The notes: generated by a model not told the origin, from the sequence alone. 43,594 bases of DNA from JAISFI01 sp031553775 (GCA_031553775.1 JAVBLA010000046.1:1-43594), one strand, 5' to 3'. Numbered from the stretch's first letter, positions 1 to 8,675 are shown. Numbers and translations are program-made.

Positions 1-517
1 CCTGGGCACCGTCGTCCCAATAAGCTTTGTAGCCATTGTATTCTTTGGGATTGTGGGAGGCTGTTAGTACAATTCCGCTCTGGCATCCTAATTTGCGGAT
101 TGTATAACTTAATTCGGGAGTGGGACGTAAATCTTCAAATATATAAGTTTTAATGCCGTTGCCCGAAAAAATATCTGCCGATATTTCGGCAAACTTCCGG
201 CTGTTATTCCGGCAGTCATGTGCAATAGCCACTTTAATTTGTTCCAGACCTGTGAATTCTTCTTTCAGGTAGTTGGCAAGGCCTTGCGTTGCAGCGCCTA
301 CCGTATATATATTCATTCTGTTGGATCCGGCTCCCATGATGCCCCTCAAACCTCCGGTACCGAATTCCAGATCTTTATAAAAACTCTCTATCAATTCGGT
401 TTTATCTTCATTGTCGAGCATTCTTTGTACTTCGGCGCGGGTTTCTGCGTCGTAATTTTCTGACAACCAATTCTTCGCCTTGGCTGTAACCTGTTTTAAT
501 AAAGTTTCGTTATCCAT
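1..517 (-). CDS. Phosphoglucomutase/phosphomannomutase family protein, N-terminal part (gene runs off the window)
   Basis: This is the first about 172 residues of an alpha-D-phosphohexomutase, which interconverts hexose 1- and 6-phosphates in the cytosol. The ATG is at 517; the protein begins MDNETLLKQVTAKAKNW. The segment DLEFGTGGLRGIMGAGSNRM (about residues 57-76) is typical of the long (~580 aa) bacterial PgcA-type phosphoglucomutases. Near the window edge lies TASHNPKEYNGYK (about residue 150 on), the phosphoserine loop, where the serine carries the catalytic phosphate. The metal-binding and sugar-binding domains lie outside the window. Substrate preference (glucose, mannose or ribose phosphates) cannot be read from this part. 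A promoter-like TACATTTG lies 27 bp upstream of the start. Confidence 0.9.
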   Translation of the reverse strand, partial: MDNETLLKQVTAKAKNWLSENYDAETRAEVQRMLDNEDKTELIESFYKDLEFGTGGLRGIMGAGSNRMNIYTVGAATQGLANYLKEEFTGLEQIKVAIAHDCRNNSRKFAEISADIFSGNGIKTYIFEDLRPTPELSYTIRKLGCQSGIVLTASHNPKEYNGYKAYWDDGAQ

Positions 518-543
518 GATTCAACATCAATTTTATTGAACTA

Positions 544-551
544 CAAATGTA
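544..551 (-). promoter_or_regulatory. Putative -7 promoter element of the phospho-sugar mutase gene
   Basis: On the minus strand this reads TACATTTG, an exact match to the Bacteroidota -7 form TAnnTTTG. It lies 26 bp upstream of the ATG at 517. No good -33 TTTG is found 19-21 bp further upstream, so the match rests on one box. Confidence 0.45.
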
Positions 552-620
552 CGGTTTTGAATAGGATAGTTTGAGTTAATAAATTTAAATTATTGATTAA
601 AAAATCAAATATAAAATCTA

Positions 621-2255
621 TTACTTCACCTTCAAACGATCGCCTGTTTCCTTTACAATTCTCCTGTATGTATCTTCACTCAAGGGAGGCCGGTTAGGAT
701 AAGCCGGTTGCCCGTATTCATTATATTTGAAGTTCCCTTTTTCATCTTGTTTTTTGACAACGCCATCCATGTATTTAACAATCAGTTTTTCTCCTAAGGA
801 CTTCCATTCATGAAGAGCGTTCTGAGCTCCCGAGATACTGTATTCAGTCAGGAATACAATGGCTTCCTCCCTGTTTTGCGAAAGAATTTCACCGGCTTTC
901 TTTTCTACCGGCTCCTGCATCAGGATAAATCCGTTTTCCAGGCGGTCTTGCACCGGTTTGGTATCGGTAATCATCTGGTCGTAACGGGCATAAGCCATAT
1001 TGGCTACCCAGTTGTGGATCCAGAAAGCAGAGGTCCACGAGAAATGATTGAAATCGCCGTTGCCCACCCGGTAACATTCGGGTGTTTCGGTCATACAGGC
1101 ATACATTGGAGTGTATACGGTAAATGTGGCATCGTCTACTCCGAACCAAAGCACTCCTCCGGTTTCATCCGGCAGGTAGCTTCTCATTTGTCCCACAAAA
1201 GTAAATCCGGTTTGTTGGGTGGCTATCGGTCGTTCGAAACAATATTGTATGCTGTCCGATTTCCATTCTAACGGAGAGAAGCGAATAGGGGCATGGAACG
1301 GTCCTGCACCTACGTCTTTCGTGGGATCCAAAGCAGTCCCTTCGTAATGGTCACGCATCATGTTCATCAGATTCTTGAGACTTACTTTTCGATCGGGTTT
1401 GATATACAAAGGCATGGGGGTATCGGTATTTCCCAAAGCATAATCCTCCCATTTTCCGGCTTCTGCGAAGTATTTGTTGAAAAAGCTCCAAACGCGGGCT
1501 TCGCAATATCGTAATGCGCCAAAGTCGGCAGGAGCATAAGCCTTGGAAAAGCTAAAATCGGCATCTTTCCCGGAATAATATCCTTTTTCTTTCGCAAATG
1601 AAATCACATCCTTGGAGTAGAGACAATTGGCCTTGTCGTTTAATGGAAATTGCTGAATGCGCGACTGATTGGCATGGGCTGAAATACAATCATCCGGAAT
1701 ACGAACTGCCACCCAGACGGCACCTTTGCGACCGGGGCCTTTGCCGATCATTTCCAGGATCCAGACCTCGTTTTTATCCACAATGGAAAATGATTCCCCG
1801 GTGCTGTAATAGCCATGTTTCTCTACCAGACCGGTCATGACCTGAATTGCCTCGCGGGCAGTTTTAGCTCGTTGCAGTGTAATATATATCAGACTTCCGT
1901 AATCCATAATACCGGTAGAATCCTGCAATTCTTCCCGTCCCGTATAAGTAGTCTCAGCAATACAAAGCTGATGTTCGTTCATATTTCCGATCACATTGTA
2001 TGTTTGCCGTACTTGCGGAATCCTCCCTAAATATTTACCCGTATCCCATTCGTACACGTCTAACATCGTTCCCTCAGGATAATTCGCCGCCGGCCAATGG
2101 TAAAGCTCCCCATACAGGCAATAAGAATCCGCCGAATAAGTAACCATCGTGGATCCATCCGCCGAAGCCCCTTTTCCCACTAATAAATTGGTACAAGCCC
2201 AGGACGAAACACAACAAAATGAAACAACCAAAACAGCAACTATCTTTCTCATCAT
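621..2255 (-). CDS. Peptidase family C69 (dipeptidase), exported
   Basis: A 544-residue member of peptidase family C69 (N-terminal nucleophile hydrolases related to Lactobacillus PepDA), which cleave dipeptides. Residues 1-20 form a signal peptide (MMRKIVAVLVVSFCCVSSWA) and the next residue, Cys21, starts the conserved family segment CTNLLVGKGASADGSTM. In this family the nucleophile is an N-terminal cysteine, so signal peptidase cleavage after Ala20 would by itself expose it. The family signature WILEMIGKGPGRKGAVWVA region and HANQSRI follow. Length is normal for the long Bacteroidota form. The gene lies 55 bp downstream of the M23 gene on the same strand. The SSWAC stretch lacks the leucine of a proper lipobox, so I favour a soluble periplasmic enzyme over a lipoprotein. 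Confidence 0.9.
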   Translation of the reverse strand: MMRKIVAVLVVSFCCVSSWACTNLLVGKGASADGSTMVTYSADSYCLYGELYHWPAANYPEGTMLDVYEWDTGKYLGRIPQVRQTYNVIGNMNEHQLCIAETTYTGREELQDSTGIMDYGSLIYITLQRAKTAREAIQVMTGLVEKHGYYSTGESFSIVDKNEVWILEMIGKGPGRKGAVWVAVRIPDDCISAHANQSRIQQFPLNDKANCLYSKDVISFAKEKGYYSGKDADFSFSKAYAPADFGALRYCEARVWSFFNKYFAEAGKWEDYALGNTDTPMPLYIKPDRKVSLKNLMNMMRDHYEGTALDPTKDVGAGPFHAPIRFSPLEWKSDSIQYCFERPIATQQTGFTFVGQMRSYLPDETGGVLWFGVDDATFTVYTPMYACMTETPECYRVGNGDFNHFSWTSAFWIHNWVANMAYARYDQMITDTKPVQDRLENGFILMQEPVEKKAGEILSQNREEAIVFLTEYSISGAQNALHEWKSLGEKLIVKYMDGVVKKQDEKGNFKYNEYGQPAYPNRPPLSEDTYRRIVKETGDRLKVK

Positions 2256-2301
2256 ATATTAAAATTATTACCTTTCAAACACCATATCCTCCAAACTGGG
2301 C

Positions 2302-2315
2302 TCTTAACTCTTAAT
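2302..2315 (-). repeat. Two 7-bp repeat units overlapping the M23 gene stop codon
   Basis: The plus strand reads TCTTAAC then TCTTAAT. In the sense of the M23 gene this is a purine-rich pair of heptamers (ATTAAGA, GTTAAGA) that includes its TAA stop codon at 2311-2313. The same heptamers form a five-unit array after rnfA (36009-36043). Confidence 0.6.
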
Positions 2316-3990
2316 TCCCCCAACTGATCACCCTATCAAAAACACTCTCATTCCCACAACCATCCCTCACTACTAACTTCAGCCGATGACTGCCGGTTTT
2401 CATTCTTTTCGGATCAAAATTGCAAAACAGATGGGCATTTTTACCATCCAGTTCAAAGAGAATAAATTGTCCGTCCAAAGTTCCTTTCCAGGACTCGACA
2501 CCGCTCAACGCATCCGATATTTTGAAAGACAGGCGTTTATTTTTGCCCCACGATTGAGCATTCAATTCCGTAATCACCGGAGCCACAGTATCTATATCGA
2601 TGGTATACGATCCCAATTCTCTTATTTTCGCTGAAATTCTCCCGTTATCGTATGTTCCTCCGATCCAGGATCTTTTTCCATCCCGAACGGCTATGATTCC
2701 ATATTTTTCCTTTTGAGGAAACTTATCGTTGGAAATAGATAGTGTTAGTGGGCAATAGGAGTGTAGCGGCAAAGGTTTGTGCAAACGGTATAATGGAGAG
2801 AACCGGGTCTGTCCGGCAATAATAGCCGGTTTAAAAGAAATATCGGTATATAAGTTTCCTTCCGGTATGGTCAGCGAGATGCCATCCTGATCGTATAAAT
2901 TATCCTGGTTACAGGAAAAGAGGATTCCATCAGACTGGGATATGGGAATATTTTGCTGCTTTCCTTTGACCGTAAAATCAAAAGTAGAAGTATTACCATA
3001 CCGGTCTTTCAGGGTATATTGAACAGTGTAATTTTTCTCTTCGTTGAAATCAAAAAAACCATCTTCTTTTGTCCGGTATATTTCTAATTTGTTCCCGGGT
3101 TCGATAAAAGACTTCATGTAAAACGATTTTTTGAAAGTCCACTCTTCCCAATCGACCAGACTATTCAGGTAACGGGTTTCCGAAAAGGCAAAATGAGTCA
3201 TATCGGAATGAAAAACTTTCTGATCGTCTATTTTCAGGATAACTTCTTTGACTCCGTAAGTATTATAAGTATCGTTCATGTAATCGACAGCTTTAATGGC
3301 AAATCCGACTCTGCCCCAGACTTCTATCTCTCCGGGCGATAATATTTCCTTTCCGGTTTTATCTTTTTTGATTTGTACCGGCAATTTGCCTGTTTTCCCC
3401 TGGACGAGTCCTTTTCCTGCATCCGGGTAGATCATCAGAGCCTGGATAACCGGTTTGCGGGTATCTTTAATCAAATCAGTGTACAATACCAGCGGATCGT
3501 GGGCATTCTGGGTAGATGTTTCCCGTAATTCAAAGTGTAGATGCGGACCGGCAGAACCTCCTGTATTTCCTCCGAAGGCAATTATCTGTCCTTTTTTTAC
3601 CGGAAATATATCAGCTGGGATAGCCATATCTATATAAAAAGACTCCTTGATATACTGGCTGTCTACGGTGAAAGCTTCAATCTCTTTGGCAAAGTGGTCC
3701 AAATGCCCGTATAAAGTAGTGGTACCATCCGGATGGTCTATGTATAAAGCTCTTCCATATCCCCAGGGACTAACAAAAATACGGGAAATATAGCCGTTTT
3801 TCACAGCACGGATCGGAAGGCCTATCTTTCCCTGCGTTTTAAAATCTATTCCGGAATGGAAATGATTGGTGCGTAATTCTCCAAAATTACCACTGAGGTA
3901 TATCGGAATGTCGATAGGGGATAAGGCTTTCTGTGCTTGTGAGTTGCAGATGAAAACAAATATAATAATGCAGGAAAAAATATTTTTCAT
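2311..3990 (-). CDS. Exported M23 family metallopeptidase-like protein (LytM domain)
   Basis: A 559-residue exported protein with a signal peptide (residues 1-19, ending NSQA) followed by a LytM/M23 domain at about residues 30-165. This domain shows the zinc motif HSGID (His45, Asp49) and the C-terminal GPHLHFE motif with the HxH pair, and also GGNTGGSAG before it. All these metal-binding residues are present, so it may be an active peptidoglycan endopeptidase. The remaining ~390 residues look like beta-rich Ig-type modules (for example DTVAPVITELNA, VVRDGCGN), as in long Bacteroidota M23 proteins. It is followed by the C69 gene on the same strand. The substrate (cell wall crosslinks) is inferred from the family only. 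Confidence 0.88.
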   Translation of the reverse strand: MKNIFSCIIIFVFICNSQAQKALSPIDIPIYLSGNFGELRTNHFHSGIDFKTQGKIGLPIRAVKNGYISRIFVSPWGYGRALYIDHPDGTTTLYGHLDHFAKEIEAFTVDSQYIKESFYIDMAIPADIFPVKKGQIIAFGGNTGGSAGPHLHFELRETSTQNAHDPLVLYTDLIKDTRKPVIQALMIYPDAGKGLVQGKTGKLPVQIKKDKTGKEILSPGEIEVWGRVGFAIKAVDYMNDTYNTYGVKEVILKIDDQKVFHSDMTHFAFSETRYLNSLVDWEEWTFKKSFYMKSFIEPGNKLEIYRTKEDGFFDFNEEKNYTVQYTLKDRYGNTSTFDFTVKGKQQNIPISQSDGILFSCNQDNLYDQDGISLTIPEGNLYTDISFKPAIIAGQTRFSPLYRLHKPLPLHSYCPLTLSISNDKFPQKEKYGIIAVRDGKRSWIGGTYDNGRISAKIRELGSYTIDIDTVAPVITELNAQSWGKNKRLSFKISDALSGVESWKGTLDGQFILFELDGKNAHLFCNFDPKRMKTGSHRLKLVVRDGCGNESVFDRVISWGN

Positions 3991-4009
3991 TCGAAGAAAT
4001 TGAAAATTG

Positions 4010-4096
4010 AAAATTGAGAATTGAAAATTTGAATTTTAAAATTGCAAAGTCATTGTATTATTATCCTTAAAACAATAATTTTCAATTCTCAATTTT
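4010..4096. repeat. Inverted repeat, 20-bp perfect arms, between two minus-strand genes
   Basis: The arm at 4010-4029 is the exact reverse complement of the arm at 4077-4096, with 47 bp between them. Both arms are built from 7-8 bp units such as AATTGAG and AATTGAAA. The right arm belongs to a heptamer array that continues to 4110 and directly abuts the stop codon (4111-4113) of the upstream gene. It could form a long A+T hairpin in the transcript. Confidence 0.75.
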
Positions 4097-4110
4097 TAAT
4101 TCTCAATTCT

Positions 4111-5148
4111 TTACGGCAAAGATATATAAAAATCCGTAATAACCGGCAAATGATCACTGAACCCCGCTTCATACTGCATCCCGAAAAAAGTACGTTTGGG
4201 TCGTTTGCCTCCTTTGGATTTATCTTCCGTCAACAGAAAATCGGCATCAAAAATGTGGGCGTTTGCCGGGCTTGTACAAATGCCGGAGGCAGATTTTAAC
4301 AAGCTTTCGGATACAATCATCTGGTCGAGCATGCCCCAATGTCCCTGGTATTTATGCGAGCCTTTTCTTTCTTGTTTTTCGAAAGGATAAAACAAATTAT
4401 ATAAATGGAGTTTCTTATCATTTAGCGAAGCCTGCTGTTCATATGGCCTGGCTCCGAGCGTGGTATATATGCTTTTATTAGAAGGTTCATCATTGAAATC
4501 TCCCATGATCACAATATGGGCGCATTTCCGGATCCGGTACAGGCTGTCTGCTTTTTCGCGAAGCACCTCCGAAACCCTGATTCTGCCCGATTCTGATGAT
4601 TTTTCTCCTCCGATCCGGGAAGGGTAATGACAGACAAAAACATCGAGCGTATCGCCGCTTTTGACTTTTCCGGTAACATGCAACAAGTCCCGGGTTACTT
4701 TCTGTGGCGAACTGAACCTGATTTTATACGCTTTATATCCCAATAAACGGAATTGGTCCGGTTGGTAAAGTAAAGCGATATCAATTCCTCTCCGGTCGGC
4801 GCAGTTAGTCATGATGTACCTGTATTGTTGGGATTTGAGTGGCGTGTTTTTTGTCAGGTCGTTCATTACTCTTTCGTTTTCTACTTCGCACATGCCCACA
4901 AGGGCAGGAGTACTCCATTCACCGGCAGCGGTAATCACTTTGGATATATTGGTCAGTTTCTGCCTGTATTTCTTGGTATTCCAATGTTTTTTACTGGCGG
5001 GAAGATATTCCCCATCGTTTTTATTAGGTTCCTTAATGGTATCGAAAAGGTTTTCCACATTATAAAACATTACCCGGAATTTTTCCTGGGAGATGACCGT
5101 ACAGGGTAACAGGGTAATGAATAAAACGAAAATAGTTAGCTTTTTCAT
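4111..5148 (-). CDS. Exported endonuclease/exonuclease/phosphatase family protein
   Basis: A 345-residue protein of the EEP fold (DNase I/inositol phosphatase/exonuclease III superfamily). Residues 1-20 are a signal peptide (ending TVISQ). Family motifs appear in order: MFYNVENLFD at the first strand, VGMCEVEN with the metal-binding Glu, VCHYPSR, VIMGDFNDEPSN with the Asp-Asn pair, LDQMIVS, and FSDHLPV with the terminal catalytic Asp-His. All active-site positions I can recognise are intact. EEP members in the Bacteroidota envelope may act as nucleases or phosphodiesterases; the substrate cannot be told. It is preceded 37 bp upstream by the lipoprotein gene on the same strand. Confidence 0.88.
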   Translation of the reverse strand: MKKLTIFVLFITLLPCTVISQEKFRVMFYNVENLFDTIKEPNKNDGEYLPASKKHWNTKKYRQKLTNISKVITAAGEWSTPALVGMCEVENERVMNDLTKNTPLKSQQYRYIMTNCADRRGIDIALLYQPDQFRLLGYKAYKIRFSSPQKVTRDLLHVTGKVKSGDTLDVFVCHYPSRIGGEKSSESGRIRVSEVLREKADSLYRIRKCAHIVIMGDFNDEPSNKSIYTTLGARPYEQQASLNDKKLHLYNLFYPFEKQERKGSHKYQGHWGMLDQMIVSESLLKSASGICTSPANAHIFDADFLLTEDKSKGGKRPKRTFFGMQYEAGFSDHLPVITDFYISLP

Positions 5149-5185
5149 CTGATTGAAGGAGGTTTATGAAAAATAGTTTTGGTTT

Positions 5186-6643
5186 TTATTTCGATTCCGA
5201 CTGGATCCATTCATAAGCGCCCCGGTCCGGGTTTTCTCCGGTAGAACGTGGTATACCATTCATATCGGTACTAAAAACAGGGGTTACATAAGAACTACTT
5301 CCGCTGTCGATGGCCGGAGAACCAGTATCCAAACGGAAATCGTATACATAATTTTCCCGGTCGATGGTTTTGAACTGTGGATCCTTATTTAAAATATAGT
5401 TGGTGATATAAGTTGTACTCAAATCTTCATATTTCATTTTGATCAGGCAATAATCCATATGATAGTTAAAATCGATCCCCGGATTTTTGGCTGCATCTGC
5501 CGCATCTGTGGAAATTTCCGAAGTATTTGAACCATATACGATGCAATTGAAAAAGTCAGCTTGCGACAAGGGTAGGGGAACTACCGTTTCTCCATCTTTT
5601 TTGTAATTTTTGAATTGCAGGGATGCGCTTTTCCTGCTACTCCAAACAAAATAGTTGGCCAATGTGCATTGTGTAAATTTGTATTTTCCTCCATTCAGGG
5701 ATACTAAGGATTCGCCTGCATTGGAAAATTCACAGTTTCCGGCTTCAATAGAACAATGTACCGCATTGAATAATTTGTAATATACATTGGTCAATACGGA
5801 ATTATACAGTTTTAGTTTGGAACGGTCCAGATTGGAAGAATCCAAGGCCATTCCATGGATCCCATTGCGGATATGGGCGTAGTTGATCTCATTTTCGTAA
5901 CTTTCTTCATAAAAGCGGATGCCGTTCCATTGTCCGGGTAACTTATCGTACGAAATACCCAGCAAATAGTCCATCCGTTCTCCCCTGATGGTGACGGGCT
6001 TTTCCCTGGATCCCAAAATTTTCAGGGTTCCGTATATCTCTATTTTTGCCCGGTCGTGCATGTAAATCGTAATACCTTCGGGAATGATAAGCGTTGTATT
6101 TTTTCTTACTACTAAGCTGTCGTATATCAGGTAAGGCTTATCGTTTTTCAAGATGGAATCCGTTTCTATAACAGCACCTTTTTTCCAGATATATGCATCT
6201 TGTCCGTATGCCTGCAGGATTACTTTCTGATTTACCGTATTGGTCTGAAAAATAATGGAATCCAGCATCACAATGGGATTATTGGTACTGTTTTCTTTCA
6301 ATGTAGTTTCTACAAATACATACAGACTGTCTTCTGAGCGGATTTCAACATTCGAAAAACTGCTGCCGGATTTTCCGTCTACATTCAGCCGGAATCCACT
6401 GTTGCCGGCTCCAGCCAGATAAATGGTGCTGATTTGTAAAGGCTTACTGTTATGGTTGTATATCATAAATTTTTTTGTCCGGGAGCCGATGGTAGAGATA
6501 ATGGTGTCGAATGACAGTGTATCGGTGGAAAAAGAAAGCACATCATTGGGACTGGTGCTGTAATCTTCATAGTTATCGTCACAGGCAATAAAACTACCGG
6601 TAAACAGGCTGATTATAATAATGAATAGAAAACTTCTGGACAT
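5186..6643 (-). CDS. Probable surface-exposed lipoprotein with right-handed beta-helix character
   Basis: I place the start at 6643, giving 485 residues beginning MSRSFLFIIIISLF; an upstream in-frame start at 6688 would put 15 odd residues before the signal peptide. The hydrophobic stretch ends in SFIAC, with Cys21 as probable lipidation site. The residues after it (DDNYED) are acidic, like the surface-export signal of Bacteroidota lipoproteins. The middle (about 165-420) shows short beta-strand turns such as ITIYMHDRAKIEIYGTLKI and NEINYAHIRNGIHG, typical of parallel beta-helix proteins (pectate-lyase-like). The C-terminus has DTGSPAIDSG and DMNGIPRSTGENPDRGAYE, a motif often seen at the end of such proteins. 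No catalytic residues could be assigned, so the function is unknown. Confidence 0.8.
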   Translation of the reverse strand: MSRSFLFIIIISLFTGSFIACDDNYEDYSTSPNDVLSFSTDTLSFDTIISTIGSRTKKFMIYNHNSKPLQISTIYLAGAGNSGFRLNVDGKSGSSFSNVEIRSEDSLYVFVETTLKENSTNNPIVMLDSIIFQTNTVNQKVILQAYGQDAYIWKKGAVIETDSILKNDKPYLIYDSLVVRKNTTLIIPEGITIYMHDRAKIEIYGTLKILGSREKPVTIRGERMDYLLGISYDKLPGQWNGIRFYEESYENEINYAHIRNGIHGMALDSSNLDRSKLKLYNSVLTNVYYKLFNAVHCSIEAGNCEFSNAGESLVSLNGGKYKFTQCTLANYFVWSSRKSASLQFKNYKKDGETVVPLPLSQADFFNCIVYGSNTSEISTDAADAAKNPGIDFNYHMDYCLIKMKYEDLSTTYITNYILNKDPQFKTIDRENYVYDFRLDTGSPAIDSGSSSYVTPVFSTDMNGIPRSTGENPDRGAYEWIQSESK

Positions 6644-6701
6644 ACTTTTATTTTTAACGACATTCAAAGCAAAGCAAAGATGTATCAAAATTCCGTATGA
6701 A

Positions 6702-6777
6702 CGTCATTGCGAGGACGAGCTACGAAGCAATCTGTTGCGATTTACAGGAGATTGTTTCGCTTTCGCTCGCAATGACG
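6702..6777. repeat. 76-bp palindromic repeat element (CGTCATTGCGAG type)
   Basis: A 12-bp perfect terminal inverted repeat (CGTCATTGCGAG at 6702-6713 and CTCGCAATGACG at 6766-6777) encloses a second inner pair (GAAGCAATCT at 6724-6733 against AGATTGTTTC at 6749-6758, one mismatch). The whole could fold into a long cruciform or hairpin. This sequence type is familiar as a dispersed, non-coding palindromic repeat in many unrelated bacterial genomes. It lies between divergently placed sequence upstream of the lipoprotein gene and the 3' end of pepD. Only one copy is in the window. Confidence 0.85.
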
Positions 6778-6854
6778 GAGAATTGTTCCTACCGGATAGA
6801 TATATCTTTAGAATTAGCTTTATCTACGTTAAAAATAACGCTGATTTAAGCTTT

Positions 6855-8312
6855 TTATTTTGCAGGAATATTTTTTATCAGTTCCAACAGGAATTTCCAC
6901 CATTTGTCGACGGTAGAAATTTGCATTTTTTCGTCCGGAGAGTGCGCACCCAAAATAGTCGGCCCACAAGAGATCATATCGAGATCCGGATATTTTTCAA
7001 GGAAAAGTCCGCATTCCAATCCGGCATGAATGGCCATTACTTCGGGTTTTTTGCCGAACATGTTTTCATAAATCTTTTCGGAAGTTTTCAGGATATTGGA
7101 ACTCGGATTAGGTTTCCAGCCCGGATATCCGTCAGCCGATTTAACTTCGGCTCCGGCCAGGGTAAATACGGCATTCACCATATTTCCAACATCGAATTTC
7201 AGGGAATTGGTAGAACTCCGCTGGCTGGTAGTTACGACTATTGTATTGCCACCTTCCATTTTTATGGATGCCAGGTTCGTGGAAGTTTCCACTAATCCCG
7301 GGATTTCAAAGCTCATACCCATAACACCATGCGGACAGGCATACAGGGCATTGATCAGGTTGTCGGCCACTGTTTTTTCAACACAGGAAGCGGGAGCATC
7401 CATCGATTCCAGGGTTATTTTTACTCCGGGATCCACGGTTTTCAGTTCAGCTTCCACGTCTGCCGATAAAATATTGAGGATAGTAGCGGCTTTTTCCTTG
7501 GAAGATGCCGGGATTCCGGCTATGGCGAATGCTTCGCGGGGAATCGCATTGTGAAGGTTTCCTCCGTCGATCTTGGCCAGACAAAGAGGTTCCTGTTGCA
7601 TCAGTGTCCACAGATAACGGGTCAGTATTTTATTGGCATTACCCAGCCCTACATGGATTTCACTACCGGAATGTCCTCCATTCAATCCTTTTACCTGCAA
7701 TTTGAACCAGAAATAATTAGCCGGCGCAGGCTCATCCTTATATATAAAGGTAGCGGCTGTATTTTTTCCGCCGGCGCAACCTACATAAAACTGGCCTTCT
7801 TCTTCTGTATCCAGGTTAATCAGTACTTTTCCCGTCAAGAATCCTTTTTGAAGAGCAAAAGCACCGGTAAGTCCGGTTTCTTCATCCGTAGTAAAAAGGC
7901 ATTCTATGTTACCATGTTCTATCTTGTCCGAATCCAGGATTGCCAATTGTGCGGCTACTCCGATGCCATCGTCGGCTCCGAGTGTTGTTCCTTTGGCTTT
8001 TACCCAGTCACCATCAATATAAGTAGCAATCGGATCGTTTTCAAAATCATGTTTGGTATCTGTGTTTTTTTCGCATACCATATCCACATGAGCCTGCAGA
8101 ATGAGCGTGGGGAGATTTTCTTTTCCGGGAGTCGCTTTCTTCCTGATCAACACATTATTGGCACCGTCTTTGGTGACGTCCAGTCCGCGTGTTTGGGCAA
8201 AATTCATCAGGTACTCGACGATTTTGCCTTCTTTTTTCGAAGGTCTGGGAGTTTGAGTCACTTCATAGAAAAATCTCCAAATGTCATTCGGTTGTAAATC
8301 CTTGATTTCCAT
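6855..8312 (-). CDS. pepD: Cytosol non-specific dipeptidase / beta-Ala-His dipeptidase (PepD, M20C)
   Basis: A 485-residue zinc aminoacyl-histidine dipeptidase. I start it at MEIKDLQPNDIWRFF (8312), which matches the family start; the in-frame extension to 8387 would add 25 hydrophobic residues with no family support. Metal and catalytic motifs are visible: HVDM (His75, Asp77), LGADDGIG (Asp114 bridging both zincs), DEETGLTGA (catalytic Glu144 and ligand Glu145), and GGHSGSEIH further on. Length is typical of PepD (about 485). It hydrolyses Xaa-His and many other dipeptides in the cytosol. It lacks a signal peptide, unlike the C69 dipeptidase in the same region. Confidence 0.95.
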   Translation of the reverse strand: MEIKDLQPNDIWRFFYEVTQTPRPSKKEGKIVEYLMNFAQTRGLDVTKDGANNVLIRKKATPGKENLPTLILQAHVDMVCEKNTDTKHDFENDPIATYIDGDWVKAKGTTLGADDGIGVAAQLAILDSDKIEHGNIECLFTTDEETGLTGAFALQKGFLTGKVLINLDTEEEGQFYVGCAGGKNTAATFIYKDEPAPANYFWFKLQVKGLNGGHSGSEIHVGLGNANKILTRYLWTLMQQEPLCLAKIDGGNLHNAIPREAFAIAGIPASSKEKAATILNILSADVEAELKTVDPGVKITLESMDAPASCVEKTVADNLINALYACPHGVMGMSFEIPGLVETSTNLASIKMEGGNTIVVTTSQRSSTNSLKFDVGNMVNAVFTLAGAEVKSADGYPGWKPNPSSNILKTSEKIYENMFGKKPEVMAIHAGLECGLFLEKYPDLDMISCGPTILGAHSPDEKMQISTVDKWWKFLLELIKNIPAK

Positions 8313-8418
8313 ACATATTTTCTTTAATAATGTTTGTAATTGGCAGAATGAAAGCCTAAAGAAACAAAAAAAAGCGATAATATTCAAGCAAAAAACAAAT
8401 TTTAATGATAAATAAAAT

Positions 8419-8426
8419 TATCTTTG
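8419..8426 (+). promoter_or_regulatory. Putative -7 promoter element for the 8448-9293 gene pair
   Basis: The sequence TATCTTTG matches TAnnTTTG exactly and lies 21 bp upstream of the ATG at 8448. No convincing TTTG is found at the -33 spacing. It faces away from pepD. Confidence 0.5.
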
Positions 8427-8447
8427 CACGCGCAATCAGAGTTTACT

Positions 8448-8675
8448 ATGTGGTTTACTGTAGCTTTAGCCATCATATTCATCGGCCTTTGCGTGGTTAT
8501 GCTGGGAGTGAAAATATTCTTTACGAAGGATGGCAAATTTCCGGATACGCATGTCGGAGGAAATATTTTTCTGCGAAAAAAAGGTATTTCATGTATGAAA
8601 TCCCAGGATTTGGAAGAAAGGAACAAAAAAAATATCTTTGAGCTTTCAAATCCCGAAAAAAAGACAACTAACTAA
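8448..8675 (+). CDS. Small conserved single-pass membrane protein
   Basis: A 75-residue protein starting MWFTVALAIIFIGLCVVMLG, with one N-terminal transmembrane helix (about residues 3-24) and a short basic cytosolic part. The stretch FPDTHVGGNIFLRKKGISC is like a signature I know from small hypothetical membrane proteins of Bacteroidales, where it precedes a QD or similar pair and a charged tail; here SQDLEERNKK follows. I chose the ATG at 8448 because it starts just before the helix and lies 21 bp after a promoter box. The OmpH-like gene begins 15 bp downstream, so both are probably co-transcribed. The function is unknown. Confidence 0.75.
   Translation: MWFTVALAIIFIGLCVVMLGVKIFFTKDGKFPDTHVGGNIFLRKKGISCMKSQDLEERNKKNIFELSNPEKKTTN

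Noticed and set aside
2180..2255. C69 peptidase as a lipoprotein
   Set aside because: The stretch before the Cys is SSWA, without the Leu (or similar) at -3 of a lipobox, and the Cys is the known family nucleophile.
6621..7295. 224-codon plus-strand open frame across the palindromic repeat and pepD
   Set aside because: It is antisense to pepD and to the start of the lipoprotein gene, both with clear family motifs, and its translation has no protein-like features.
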